Positions 1 to 5,399 are shown, counted from the first letter of the stretch. The stretch is 7,733 bases of DNA from Bacteroidetes bacterium GWA2_31_9b (GCA_001769005.1 MENE01000129.1:8384-16116); one strand, 5' to 3'. The notes: generated from the letters alone by a model not told the origin. Numbers and translations: made by a program.

Positions 1-92
1 CACAATATAGAAATCTATTTGTATACGAAGGTAGTGAACATCCACATGAAGCACAGCAGCCTAAGTTAATCGATTTAAACACAATTATATAA
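1..92 (+). CDS. rplM: 50S ribosomal protein L13, C-terminal end (partial)
   Basis: Only the last 29 or so codons are present, read in the frame that starts at base 3 and stops at TAA 90-92. The peptide contains LFVYEGSEHPHEAQQPK, the well-known C-terminal signature of bacterial L13, an early-assembling large-subunit protein that binds 23S rRNA. The stop lies 7 bases before the rpsI start, the usual rplM-rpsI pairing in bacteria, so the two are surely co-transcribed. The gene start and promoter lie outside the window. The identification rests on this short tail plus context, which together are convincing. Confidence 0.93.
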   Translation, partial: QYRNLFVYEGSEHPHEAQQPKLIDLNTII

Positions 93-99
93 TTATTGT

Positions 100-486
100 A
101 TGGAAGTAATAAATGCTTTAGGAAGAAGAAAAGCCGCTGTGGCTCGAGTTTATTTAAGAGAAGGAAAAGGAAGTTTTATCGTTAACGATCGTGAAATTGA
201 AAACTTTTTTCCAACAGAAACACTTCAGTATATTGCCAAACAACCACTTAATGTTCTTGGTTTAGAAGGTAAATACGACATTAAAGTGAATATCTTTGGT
301 GGTGGTGTTAAAGGACAAGCAGAAGCTGTTCGTTTGGGAATTGCACGTGCGTTATTAGAAGTTAATCCTGAGTTCCGACCAGCTTTAAAGAAAGAAGGTT
401 TCTTAACTCGTGATCCACGCGAAGTAGAACGTAAAAAACCAGGACAACCAAAAGCACGTAAGAAGTTTCAATTTAGTAAACGATAG
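100..486 (+). CDS. rpsI: 30S ribosomal protein S9
   Basis: This 128-residue protein is full length for the S9 family. The N-terminus carries the ALGRRKAAVARVYL motif (residues 6-19), the centre has the glycine-rich NIFGGGVKGQAEAVRLGIARAL region (about 64-85), and the C-terminus ends in the basic tail with the terminal SKR. In the family this tail reaches into the small-subunit P site and contacts the tRNA anticodon loop. The ATG at 100 is chosen because it lies 7 bases after the rplM stop and the family start aligns there. There is no Shine-Dalgarno sequence; the leader is A/T only. The gene is the second of the four-gene translation operon and is followed by a 123-base structured gap before rpsB. 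Confidence 0.98.
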   Translation: MEVINALGRRKAAVARVYLREGKGSFIVNDREIENFFPTETLQYIAKQPLNVLGLEGKYDIKVNIFGGGVKGQAEAVRLGIARALLEVNPEFRPALKKEGFLTRDPREVERKKPGQPKARKKFQFSKR

Positions 487-609
487 GATATTAATAATCC
501 GTTTTAGGATAATAGTCCGTTTAGTATCTAAATTGTTGAGACTTTCCGACTGAGGAGCTACTCAGCAATTGCTTAGTAAAAAGAATGTAAACGTTTAAAA
601 AAAAAGTAA
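487..609 (+). ncRNA. Candidate structured leader of rpsB (possible S2 autoregulatory RNA)
   Basis: The gap between rpsI and rpsB is far longer than the 7- and 25-base gaps elsewhere in the operon and is rich in complementary segments. In the 5' half GATATT (487-492) can pair with AGTATC (523-528), enclosing ATCC (497-500) with GGAT (507-510). In the 3' half AATTGTTGAG (531-540) can pair with CTCAGCAATT (561-570) over 10 bp with one G-U. Alternatively CTGAG (550-554) takes the same CTCAG (561-565) in a 5-bp hairpin with a 6-base loop. A run of nine A (597-605) then precedes the rpsB start. In gammaproteobacteria S2 is known to repress rpsB-tsf through the rpsB 5' leader; a similar role here is inference. 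I see no promoter element in this gap. No tRNA or recognised riboswitch is present. Confidence 0.5.
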
Positions 610-1482
610 ATGTCTAGAACAAATTTTGATGAATTATTAGATGCAGGTGTACACTTTGGTCACCTCAAAAGAAAATGGAATCCAGCTATGGCTCCTTATA
701 TTTTTATGGAGAGAAATGGAATTCACATTATTGACCTTCAGAAAACGGAAGTAAAATTAAACGAAGCTTGTAATGCAATTAAACAAATTGCAAAATCAGG
801 TCGAAAAATTTTATTTGTAGCTACAAAAAAACAAGCTAAAGATATCGTTGTAGAAAAAGTAGAATCTACCAAAATGCCATATGTTACTGAACGCTGGCCT
901 GGAGGTATGTTAACCAATTTCCCAACTATTCGTAGAGCAGTAAAAAAAATGTCTTCAATTGATAAAATGTTAGTTGATGGAACATTTAATAACCTTGCAA
1001 AAAGAGAAAAACTACAAGTAACTCGTCAAAGAGCTAAACTTGAAAAAATGCTTGGTAGCATTGCAGATATGACAAGACTACCTGCAGCGATGTTTGTTAT
1101 TGATGTATGCAAAGAACATATTGCTGTTCGTGAAGCAAAACGTCTGAATATCCCTTTATTTGCTATAGTTGATACCAATTCAGATCCTTCACCAATTGAT
1201 TTTTCAATCCCAGCAAATGACGATGCATCTAAATCAATATCTTTAATTCTTGATAAAATTACAGATGCTATTAAAGAAGGTCTTGAAGAAAGAAAATTAG
1301 AAAAAGATAAAGAAGTTCCTTCAAAAGACAAAAAATCAGATGGCAGAAATGCAAAACCTGATTTTAAGAAAACAAGAGCTAGAAAACCTAGAAATGAAGA
1401 GGCTGGTAGCGCTGAAGAGAATGAAGAAATAGTTGAAGACGATGATATTACAGTTAGTACTGATATCGAAGTTGAAGAATAG
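610..1482 (+). CDS. rpsB: 30S ribosomal protein S2 with long charged C-terminal tail
   Basis: The first 230 or so residues are a standard bacterial S2: LLDAGVHFGHLKRKWNP near the start (9-25), RWPGGMLTN (95-103), DTNSDP (188-193) and IPANDDA (200-206). S2 is a late-assembling small-subunit protein on the solvent side, between head and body, and is needed for binding of S1-type proteins in species that have them. The E. coli protein is about 241 residues; this one has 290. The extra stretch (about 231-290) is low-complexity: first Lys/Asp/Arg-rich, then strongly acidic, ending DIEVEE. Such tails are common in S2 proteins of Bacteroidota, but its role here is unknown. The start at 610 follows an A-rich leader without Shine-Dalgarno and matches the family N-terminus. 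tsf follows after 25 bases. Confidence 0.98.
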   Translation: MSRTNFDELLDAGVHFGHLKRKWNPAMAPYIFMERNGIHIIDLQKTEVKLNEACNAIKQIAKSGRKILFVATKKQAKDIVVEKVESTKMPYVTERWPGGMLTNFPTIRRAVKKMSSIDKMLVDGTFNNLAKREKLQVTRQRAKLEKMLGSIADMTRLPAAMFVIDVCKEHIAVREAKRLNIPLFAIVDTNSDPSPIDFSIPANDDASKSISLILDKITDAIKEGLEERKLEKDKEVPSKDKKSDGRNAKPDFKKTRARKPRNEEAGSAEENEEIVEDDDITVSTDIEVEE

Positions 1483-1507
1483 TTTAAAATAAGTAAAAAT
1501 ATATATA

Positions 1508-2338
1508 ATGGCTCAAATTACAGCAGCAGATGTAAGTAAATTACGTCACATGACCGGAGCAGGTATGATGGATTGCAAAAAAGCTCTTACCGAATCTGAT
1601 GGTGATTTCGATAAAGCAATTCAAATCATCAGAGAAAGAGGACAATCAGTTGCAAATAAAAGATCCGACAGAGAAGCTAGTGAAGGAGTTGTTTTAGCTA
1701 CTACAAATTCTAATAATACAACAGGGTACATTATTGCATTGAAATGCGAGACAGACTTCGTTGCAAAAAATGAAAATTTTGTAAAATTTGCTGAAAAAAT
1801 TGCTCATATTGCTATTGAGAAAAATCCAAAATCTCTTGATGAATTAAAAGCACTTAATTTTGAAGGTGCTACTTTAGCTGAAAAAATTATCGAACAAACA
1901 GGTATTATTGGTGAAAAAATCGAAATATCTGATTTTGAAAAAATTGATGCAGCTCATGTATCTACCTATATTCACAGTGATAAAAAGTTAGCAACATTAG
2001 TGGGTTTCAACAAAGCAGGATTTAATGTTCAAGTTGGTAAAGATGTAGCAATGCAAATTGCTGCAATGGATCCAGTAGCTATTGATAAAGATTTTGTTAC
2101 TCAGGAAGTTATTGAAAAAGAACTTGAGATTGGCAGACATCAAGCTATAGCTGATGGTAAATCAGGAGATCTTGTTGAAAAAATTGCTCAGGGAAAACTT
2201 GGAAAATTTTATAAAGACAGTACTTTGTTAAACCAGGATTTTATAAAAGAAAGTAAAATATCTGTAAAACAATACTTGCAACAAGCTGATAAAGATCTTA
2301 CTGTTACTGCATTTAAAAGATGCTCTATTAAACAATAA
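1508..2338 (+). CDS. tsf: Translation elongation factor Ts (EF-Ts)
   Basis: EF-Ts catalyses GDP release from EF-Tu in the cytoplasm so that EF-Tu can be reloaded with GTP. At 276 residues the protein matches the usual size (E. coli 283). The N-terminal UBA-like domain is clear (LRHMTGAGMMDCKKAL, about 12-27). The core has the hallmark TDFVAKN (82-88), whose Asp and Phe belong to the region that inserts near the EF-Tu magnesium site in known structures. The dimerisation and C-terminal parts follow without interruption. The start lies 25 bases after the rpsB stop behind an A/T-rich spacer with no Shine-Dalgarno, and rpsB-tsf is the near-universal bacterial pairing. The gene is the last of the operon and ends 20 bases before a strong terminator hairpin. 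Confidence 0.98.
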   Translation: MAQITAADVSKLRHMTGAGMMDCKKALTESDGDFDKAIQIIRERGQSVANKRSDREASEGVVLATTNSNNTTGYIIALKCETDFVAKNENFVKFAEKIAHIAIEKNPKSLDELKALNFEGATLAEKIIEQTGIIGEKIEISDFEKIDAAHVSTYIHSDKKLATLVGFNKAGFNVQVGKDVAMQIAAMDPVAIDKDFVTQEVIEKELEIGRHQAIADGKSGDLVEKIAQGKLGKFYKDSTLLNQDFIKESKISVKQYLQQADKDLTVTAFKRCSIKQ

Positions 2339-2358
2339 GAGTAAAATAAATATATGTG

Positions 2359-2389
2359 AAAGGGAATTCAATTCTGAATTCCCTTTTTT
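2359..2389 (+). terminator. Intrinsic terminator of the rplM-rpsI-rpsB-tsf operon
   Basis: A perfect 12-bp stem (2359-2370 with 2375-2386, core AGGGAATTCA / TGAATTCCCT) closes on the loop ATTC and runs into a T tract ending at 2389. It starts 20 bases after the tsf stop. The convergent lipoprotein gene ends at 2391, so the same hairpin would also form just past its stop on the minus strand. On that strand only three T follow, so termination in that direction would be weaker. Confidence 0.93.
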
Positions 2390-2390
2390 A

Positions 2391-2843
2391 TTAATAATTT
2401 TGTATCACAAGTGTGTTTGGACCGGTCATCACCGTTTTATATTCAACCAGGTTTCTTTTTGCTGGTCCGTTAAAAATTGAACCAGCTTGTTCACCAGTCA
2501 TCAGGAACTTTGAACCACAACAAGGGCAAACCAAAATCCCATAAAAATCCGGATCATCTTCAAGAATACAGCTTGATTTTGCTTCGTGAGTACAAGCACG
2601 ATCAAAAGTGACATAATTATTTTCGAATATTCTTACAATAATTAATCCTCCTAAACCATATCCATCAACAAATGCATGTTCACCTTCAGCAATAAATCCA
2701 ATTTGATCAATATAAATGGTTGTATTTACATAAATATGGGGAAAGTTTGAAGCTGAATCATCGTCGCATTGTGCAAACAAAACAACCAGTAAAAATGGTA
2801 AATAAAAAAAACGTATTTTTGATTTTGAGATAAATTTATTCAT
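2391..2843 (-). CDS. Rieske-like iron-sulfur lipoprotein with altered cluster motif
   Basis: This is a 150-residue exported protein. It has a basic N-terminus, a hydrophobic stretch (about 11-24) and a probable lipobox FAQC with Cys26, followed at once by DDD. Residues 84-113 resemble the Rieske [2Fe-2S] domain: ACTHEAKSSC (83-92) stands for the first cluster loop and CPCCGSKF (106-113) for the second. In classic Rieske proteins these loops are CTHLGC and CPCHGS, giving two Cys and two His ligands. Here the second His is replaced by Cys109, so the likely set is Cys84, His86, Cys106 and Cys109. Cys92 and Cys108 could correspond to the disulfide pair. Redox partner and function are unknown; no oxygenase or cytochrome partner gene lies beside it. 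The lipoprotein prediction is good; whether it binds a cluster is inference. It is convergent with tsf and divergent from the gene at 2876. Confidence 0.82.
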   Translation of the reverse strand: MNKFISKSKIRFFYLPFLLVVLFAQCDDDSASNFPHIYVNTTIYIDQIGFIAEGEHAFVDGYGLGGLIIVRIFENNYVTFDRACTHEAKSSCILEDDPDFYGILVCPCCGSKFLMTGEQAGSIFNGPAKRNLVEYKTVMTGPNTLVIQNY

Positions 2844-2862
2844 ATTCAGTCAATTTATTATA

Positions 2863-2897
2863 CAAAAATACACAAATGCTTTCCATATTAAAGCGAA
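2863..2897 (-). promoter_or_regulatory. Possible promoter of the Rieske-like lipoprotein gene
   Basis: On the minus strand TATTTTTG (bases 2870 down to 2863) matches the Bacteroidota -7 element TAnnTTTG exactly. A weak -33 element TTCG (2897 down to 2894) lies 23 bases upstream, inside the coding sequence of the divergent gene. The -7 element ends 19 bases before the ATG at 2843, implying a very short leader. The -33 match is poor, so this remains tentative. Confidence 0.35.
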
Positions 2898-3280
2898 CAT
2901 TCTTATTAATTATTGTTTTGGGAATGGTTTTGGGTTGTAAAACAAGAGCCCTCACAAGTGCCGAAAAATCAGAAAAAATAAAATCAGAAATTTCGAAGAA
3001 GCAAAAAGCAGAAAAAGAAAAAAAGAGAAATGCAGGGTATAAGAGGCATATTGATATGCAGGCAGAGAGTACCCGTGAATCAATGAAACGTAATAAAGAA
3101 CAATCTGATAAGTGGAGAGAAGATAATTATCGAAAAAAATCGTTTTTAAATAGAGTAAGGGATTTTTTCGAATCACTAAAACCAAAACCTAGGCCTAAAG
3201 ATGGCATTTATACAAAAGAACAAAAAAAAGGAAGGAAACAATTTTTTTTGAAACGAATGTTTAAGAAGAAAAGAAAATAG
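2876..3280 (+). CDS. Small, highly basic lipoprotein of unknown function
   Basis: I do not recognise a named family. The 134-residue product has a lipoprotein signal peptide with hydrophobic residues about 8-19 and a clean lipobox VLGC, so Cys21 would be lipidated. The mature part is extremely rich in Lys, Arg and Glu. Residues about 28-55 look helical and possibly coiled-coil, and the C-terminus (about 101-134) is a dense Lys/Arg segment with prolines (KPKPRPK) ending KKKRK. No acidic surface-export signal follows the Cys, so a periplasm-facing location is more likely than the cell surface. Basic lipoproteins of this general kind occur in Bacteroidota genomes. Binding to anionic lipid, peptidoglycan or nucleic acid is possible but not shown. 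The start is the ATG 32 bases from the divergent start codon. Two 8-base homopolymer runs lie near the 3' end. Confidence 0.75.
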   Translation: MLSILKRTFLLIIVLGMVLGCKTRALTSAEKSEKIKSEISKKQKAEKEKKRNAGYKRHIDMQAESTRESMKRNKEQSDKWREDNYRKKSFLNRVRDFFESLKPKPRPKDGIYTKEQKKGRKQFFLKRMFKKKRK

Positions 3281-3436
3281 TAAAGAAGATATATCAAGCT
3301 AATATTAAATTTATCTGTAGGTTTCGAATCATTTTATTATCGAGAAATAATTGTTATACAGTTATTTATTCTAAAATTTAATTTAGAAAGAAAGATTCGT
3401 TCTAATTTTATTAATTTAAAAATGTAACTATAAATT
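3281..3436. other. AT-rich gap downstream of the basic lipoprotein gene
   Basis: No reading frame of note is seen. Weak complementary segments are present: TTCTAAA (3369-3375) with TTTAGAA (3382-3388), and alternatively TTAGAA (3383-3388) with TTCTAA (3400-3405) followed by a T-rich stretch. The second could be a poor terminator for the lipoprotein gene. In such AT-rich DNA matches this short may be chance. Confidence 0.3.
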
Positions 3437-3470
3437 TTGTAGTGATTTAAAAATTTTTTAATTAAATTTG
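3437..3470 (+). promoter_or_regulatory. Promoter of greA-HIT, Bacteroidota type
   Basis: TTG (3437-3439, inside TTTTG) and TAAATTTG (3463-3470) match the -33 and -7 elements of the Bacteroidota primary sigma factor. The spacer is 23 bases, at the upper end of the range reported for Flavobacterium. Transcription would begin roughly 5-8 bases after 3470, at the base of the hairpin that follows, giving a leader of about 70 bases before the greA start. Confidence 0.55.
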
Positions 3471-3474
3471 TATC

Positions 3475-3514
3475 ATATAAGAAGAATTCTGCCCAGGTAG
3501 AATTCTTCTTATAT
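3475..3514 (+). promoter_or_regulatory. 16-bp hairpin at the predicted 5' end of the greA message
   Basis: Bases 3475-3490 pair perfectly with 3499-3514, leaving the loop GCCCAGGT (3491-3498). A moderately T-rich stretch (TATTATTTTAT type) follows. By position it sits between the greA promoter and the greA start, so it would be the first structure in the transcript. It could stabilise the message or attenuate it. It could also be the terminator of the upstream lipoprotein gene, although it lies about 195 bases past that stop. Confidence 0.75.
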
Positions 3515-3547
3515 TATTTTATATGCATTTGTAAAAAAACAAGTATT

Positions 3548-4021
3548 ATGACAAATATTTCTTATGTTACAGAACAAGGCTTGGAAAGACTGAAAAAAGA
3601 ACTTGAACAGTTAGAGACAGTTGAAAGACCAAAAATTTCGCAGCAGATAGCCGAAGCACGTGATAAAGGCGATTTGTCGGAAAATGCAGAATACGATGCT
3701 GCAAAAGAAGCCCAAGGAATGCTAGAAATGAAAATCAACAAATTGAAAGATGTTGTAGCTCATTCACGAATTCTGGATCAGTCGTTATTAAATACTTCAA
3801 CAGTACAAATTCTGAATAAGGTTCGGATTAAAAATAAAAAGAACGATACAGTTATGCAATATACCCTTGTTTCGGAGAGTGAAGCAAATCTGAAAGAAGG
3901 GAGAATTTCTGTAAATACACCAATTGCAAAAGCATTGTTGGGTAAAAAAGTTGGAGATGTAGTAAATGTTGTGATACCTTCGGGAACTGTTGAGTTCGAA
4001 GTGATGGAGATTTCACTCTAA
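3548..4021 (+). CDS. greA: Transcription elongation factor GreA
   Basis: GreA binds the secondary channel of RNA polymerase and stimulates cleavage of the backtracked RNA 3' end, releasing stalled complexes. At 157 residues the protein has the family length (E. coli 158). The N-terminal half is the coiled coil, and its tip carries ARDKGDLSENAEYDAA (36-51). Asp42 and Glu45 there correspond to the acidic tip residues Asp41 and Glu44 of E. coli GreA that help hold the catalytic metal. The C-terminal half is the FKBP-like globular domain, with PIAKALLGKKVGD (125-137) as its typical signature. The start fits the family and lies behind an A-rich, Shine-Dalgarno-free leader. A HIT-family gene follows after 11 bases, so the two share a transcript. 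Confidence 0.98.
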   Translation: MTNISYVTEQGLERLKKELEQLETVERPKISQQIAEARDKGDLSENAEYDAAKEAQGMLEMKINKLKDVVAHSRILDQSLLNTSTVQILNKVRIKNKKNDTVMQYTLVSESEANLKEGRISVNTPIAKALLGKKVGDVVNVVIPSGTVEFEVMEISL

Positions 4022-4032
4022 AATTCGATAAT

Positions 4033-4428
4033 ATGGCATCAATTTTCACAAAAATTGTAAACGGAGAGATTCCATCGTACAAGATAGCTGAAGACGAAAA
4101 TTACTATGCTTTCTTAGATATTTTTCCTTTGGCAAAAGGACACACTTTAGTTATTCCTAAAATTGAAACCGATTATTTATTCGATCTGGACGATCAAACC
4201 CTATCTGGACTTTCTGTTTTTGCAAAACGTGTAGCAAAAGCTATTGATAAAATCATTCCATGCAAAAGAGTAGGAGTGGTTGTTTTAGGACTTGAAGTGC
4301 CACATGCACATATTCATTTAATTCCGCTAAACAGCGAAGCTGATGCCAGTTTCTCAAAACCAAAACTGAAATTATCGGAAACAGAATTTAAAGAAATAGC
4401 ACAAAAGATAAGTGCTGCATTCGAATAA
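4033..4428 (+). CDS. HIT-family nucleotide hydrolase (HINT-like)
   Basis: The 131-residue protein is a complete single-domain histidine triad protein. It opens with the family pattern IFTKIVNGEIPSYKIAE (4-20) and FLDIFPLAKGHTLVIPK (27-43), and carries the triad PHAHIHLIP (90-98) with His91, His93 and His95. In HINT proteins the middle histidine of the triad is the nucleophile that attacks the alpha phosphate of nucleoside phosphoramidates or adenylylated substrates such as aminoacyl-AMP. The true substrate in bacteria of this phylum is not known. The gene begins 11 bases after greA and is followed by a terminator, so greA and this gene form a two-gene operon. Length, motifs and start all agree with the family; a specific symbol would be a guess. 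Confidence 0.95.
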   Translation: MASIFTKIVNGEIPSYKIAEDENYYAFLDIFPLAKGHTLVIPKIETDYLFDLDDQTLSGLSVFAKRVAKAIDKIIPCKRVGVVVLGLEVPHAHIHLIPLNSEADASFSKPKLKLSETEFKEIAQKISAAFE

Positions 4429-4458
4429 TTAAAGGTACAATTAGTAATTAAACAGTAT

Positions 4459-4489
4459 AATCCGAAGTAAAAATGCTCCGGATTTTTTA
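4459..4489 (+). terminator. Intrinsic terminator of greA-HIT
   Basis: AATCCGAAGT (4459-4468) pairs with GCTCCGGATT (4475-4484) over ten positions with one A-C mismatch and one G-U, leaving the loop AAAAAT. A T tract follows directly (4483-4488). It starts 30 bases after the HIT stop codon. Confidence 0.8.
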
Positions 4490-4704
4490 TTTACTATTTA
4501 TAAGTTGAAAAAAACTTCTGTATATACCGATACTAAAACGATTCCTAATTTCGTTTTTAATCAAATAAAGCATTAAATATTCGCTGAAAAAATACTCAAA
4601 AAAGCATCAACTCTTTACTCCGAATCACGTATAATATATTAGAAGCCGGCTTTTAGCGAAAATTGAGGGAAGTTAAAAAATGAATCACTTAATACCCTAA
4701 AACT
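4490..4704 (+). other. tonB leader region with palindrome and inverted repeat
   Basis: I find no clean TAnnTTTG promoter; TAATTTCG (4546-4553) is one base off and lacks a -33 partner, and TATAAT occurs at 4630-4635. TTCGCT plus AAAA (4580-4590, one bulged G) can pair with TTTTAGCGAA (4651-4660). The perfect palindrome AAGCCGGCTT lies at 4643-4652. A six-codon open frame (4680-4700) sits just before the tonB start. The region is otherwise AT-rich and without genes. Confidence 0.4.
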
Positions 4705-5376
4705 ATGAAAACGAAAAAATCAAAAAAAGCAAACCTGGAAAATAAGCGGAGCTTGTTTTTCCAAATAGGCATTATACTTGTTCTTACAAGTGTACTTGTT
4801 GCTTTTGAATGGTCAGTAAAAGTAACAAAACCTCATGTTTTTGAAACTTTTATTGGAGGTGAACCAATTGAGTTATCAACACCTATTACACGGCCTGAAC
4901 AAGAAAAGAAAGATCAGGTTAAAGCTCCTGTACCTACAAATGAACCAATTGTTGTTCCTGACAAAACAAAAATAGAGGAAGATCCATATTTTCTTCCAAC
5001 AGATGAAAATGATTATGTAATTCCGGTTTTTGTAACTCCGGAAGAGAAAGATATAGATTCAACATATATTAAAGTAGAAATTTATCCCAAGTTTATGGGA
5101 AAAGGCGATAAAGCATTTCGTGAGTGGATTATGAGCCAAATTGAATTCCCTCAAGATGCTATTGATAATGGATTAACCGGCAAAGTTCAAGTTCAGTTTA
5201 TTGTTGGAACCGATGGTAAACTATATGACATAACACTTTTAAGAACAGTACATCCTGTAATCGATAAAGAAGTTCTTCGTGTTATTAGTAAATCTCCTGA
5301 ATGGGAACCCGCAATTCAATCGGGTAGATATGTTAAAGCTATGTACGGAATAAGCATACAGTTTCAATTTAAATAA
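4705..5376 (+). CDS. tonB: TonB-family energy transducer
   Basis: The 223-residue protein has the three-part TonB plan. A short cytoplasmic basic stretch (KTKKSKKANLENKRS, 2-16) precedes one transmembrane helix (about 17-35). A periplasmic linker with Pro, Glu and Lys (about 55-115) follows. The C-terminal domain (about 125-223) matches the TonB C-terminal fold, with IEFPQDAIDNGLTGKVQVQF (146-165), GTDGKLYDITLLR (168-180) and a final strand ISIQFQF. TonB couples the proton-motive force, through ExbB and ExbD, to outer-membrane TonB-dependent transporters. No exbB or exbD is in the window, so this is an orphan copy; Bacteroidota usually carry several. The opening ANLENKRSLFFQIG is characteristic of this phylum's TonB proteins. 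It is bounded by terminators on both sides, so it is likely transcribed alone. Confidence 0.92.
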   Translation: MKTKKSKKANLENKRSLFFQIGIILVLTSVLVAFEWSVKVTKPHVFETFIGGEPIELSTPITRPEQEKKDQVKAPVPTNEPIVVPDKTKIEEDPYFLPTDENDYVIPVFVTPEEKDIDSTYIKVEIYPKFMGKGDKAFREWIMSQIEFPQDAIDNGLTGKVQVQFIVGTDGKLYDITLLRTVHPVIDKEVLRVISKSPEWEPAIQSGRYVKAMYGISIQFQFK

Positions 5377-5399
5377 CCGAATAAACAAGTTTCTCAATG

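Noticed and set aside
1026..1331. Open frame on the minus strand within rpsB
   Set aside because: It lies wholly opposite a well-conserved ribosomal protein gene, its product resembles nothing recognisable, and it has no promoter or leader of its own.
2952..3185. Open frame on the minus strand opposite the basic lipoprotein gene
   Set aside because: The hydrophobic product is what Lys-rich codons give when read in antisense. The plus-strand frame has a proper signal peptide and lipobox.
3369..3411. Possible terminator of the basic lipoprotein gene
   Set aside because: Stems of 6-7 bp made almost only of A-T pairs are expected by chance in this AT-rich gap, so I do not list it as a terminator.
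2364..3505. GAATTC repeated in the arms of both the tsf terminator and the greA hairpin
   Set aside because: The word is self-complementary and only six bases long, so its presence in two long stems is probably coincidence rather than a shared element.
3852..4082. Open frame on the minus strand spanning the greA-HIT junction
   Set aside because: It is antisense to two clear family genes and shows no domain.
4630..4635. TATAAT as a classical sigma-70 -10 box for tonB
   Set aside because: Bacteroidota primary sigma factors recognise TAnnTTTG instead, and there is no matching -35 at the right distance; the hexamer is common in AT-rich DNA.
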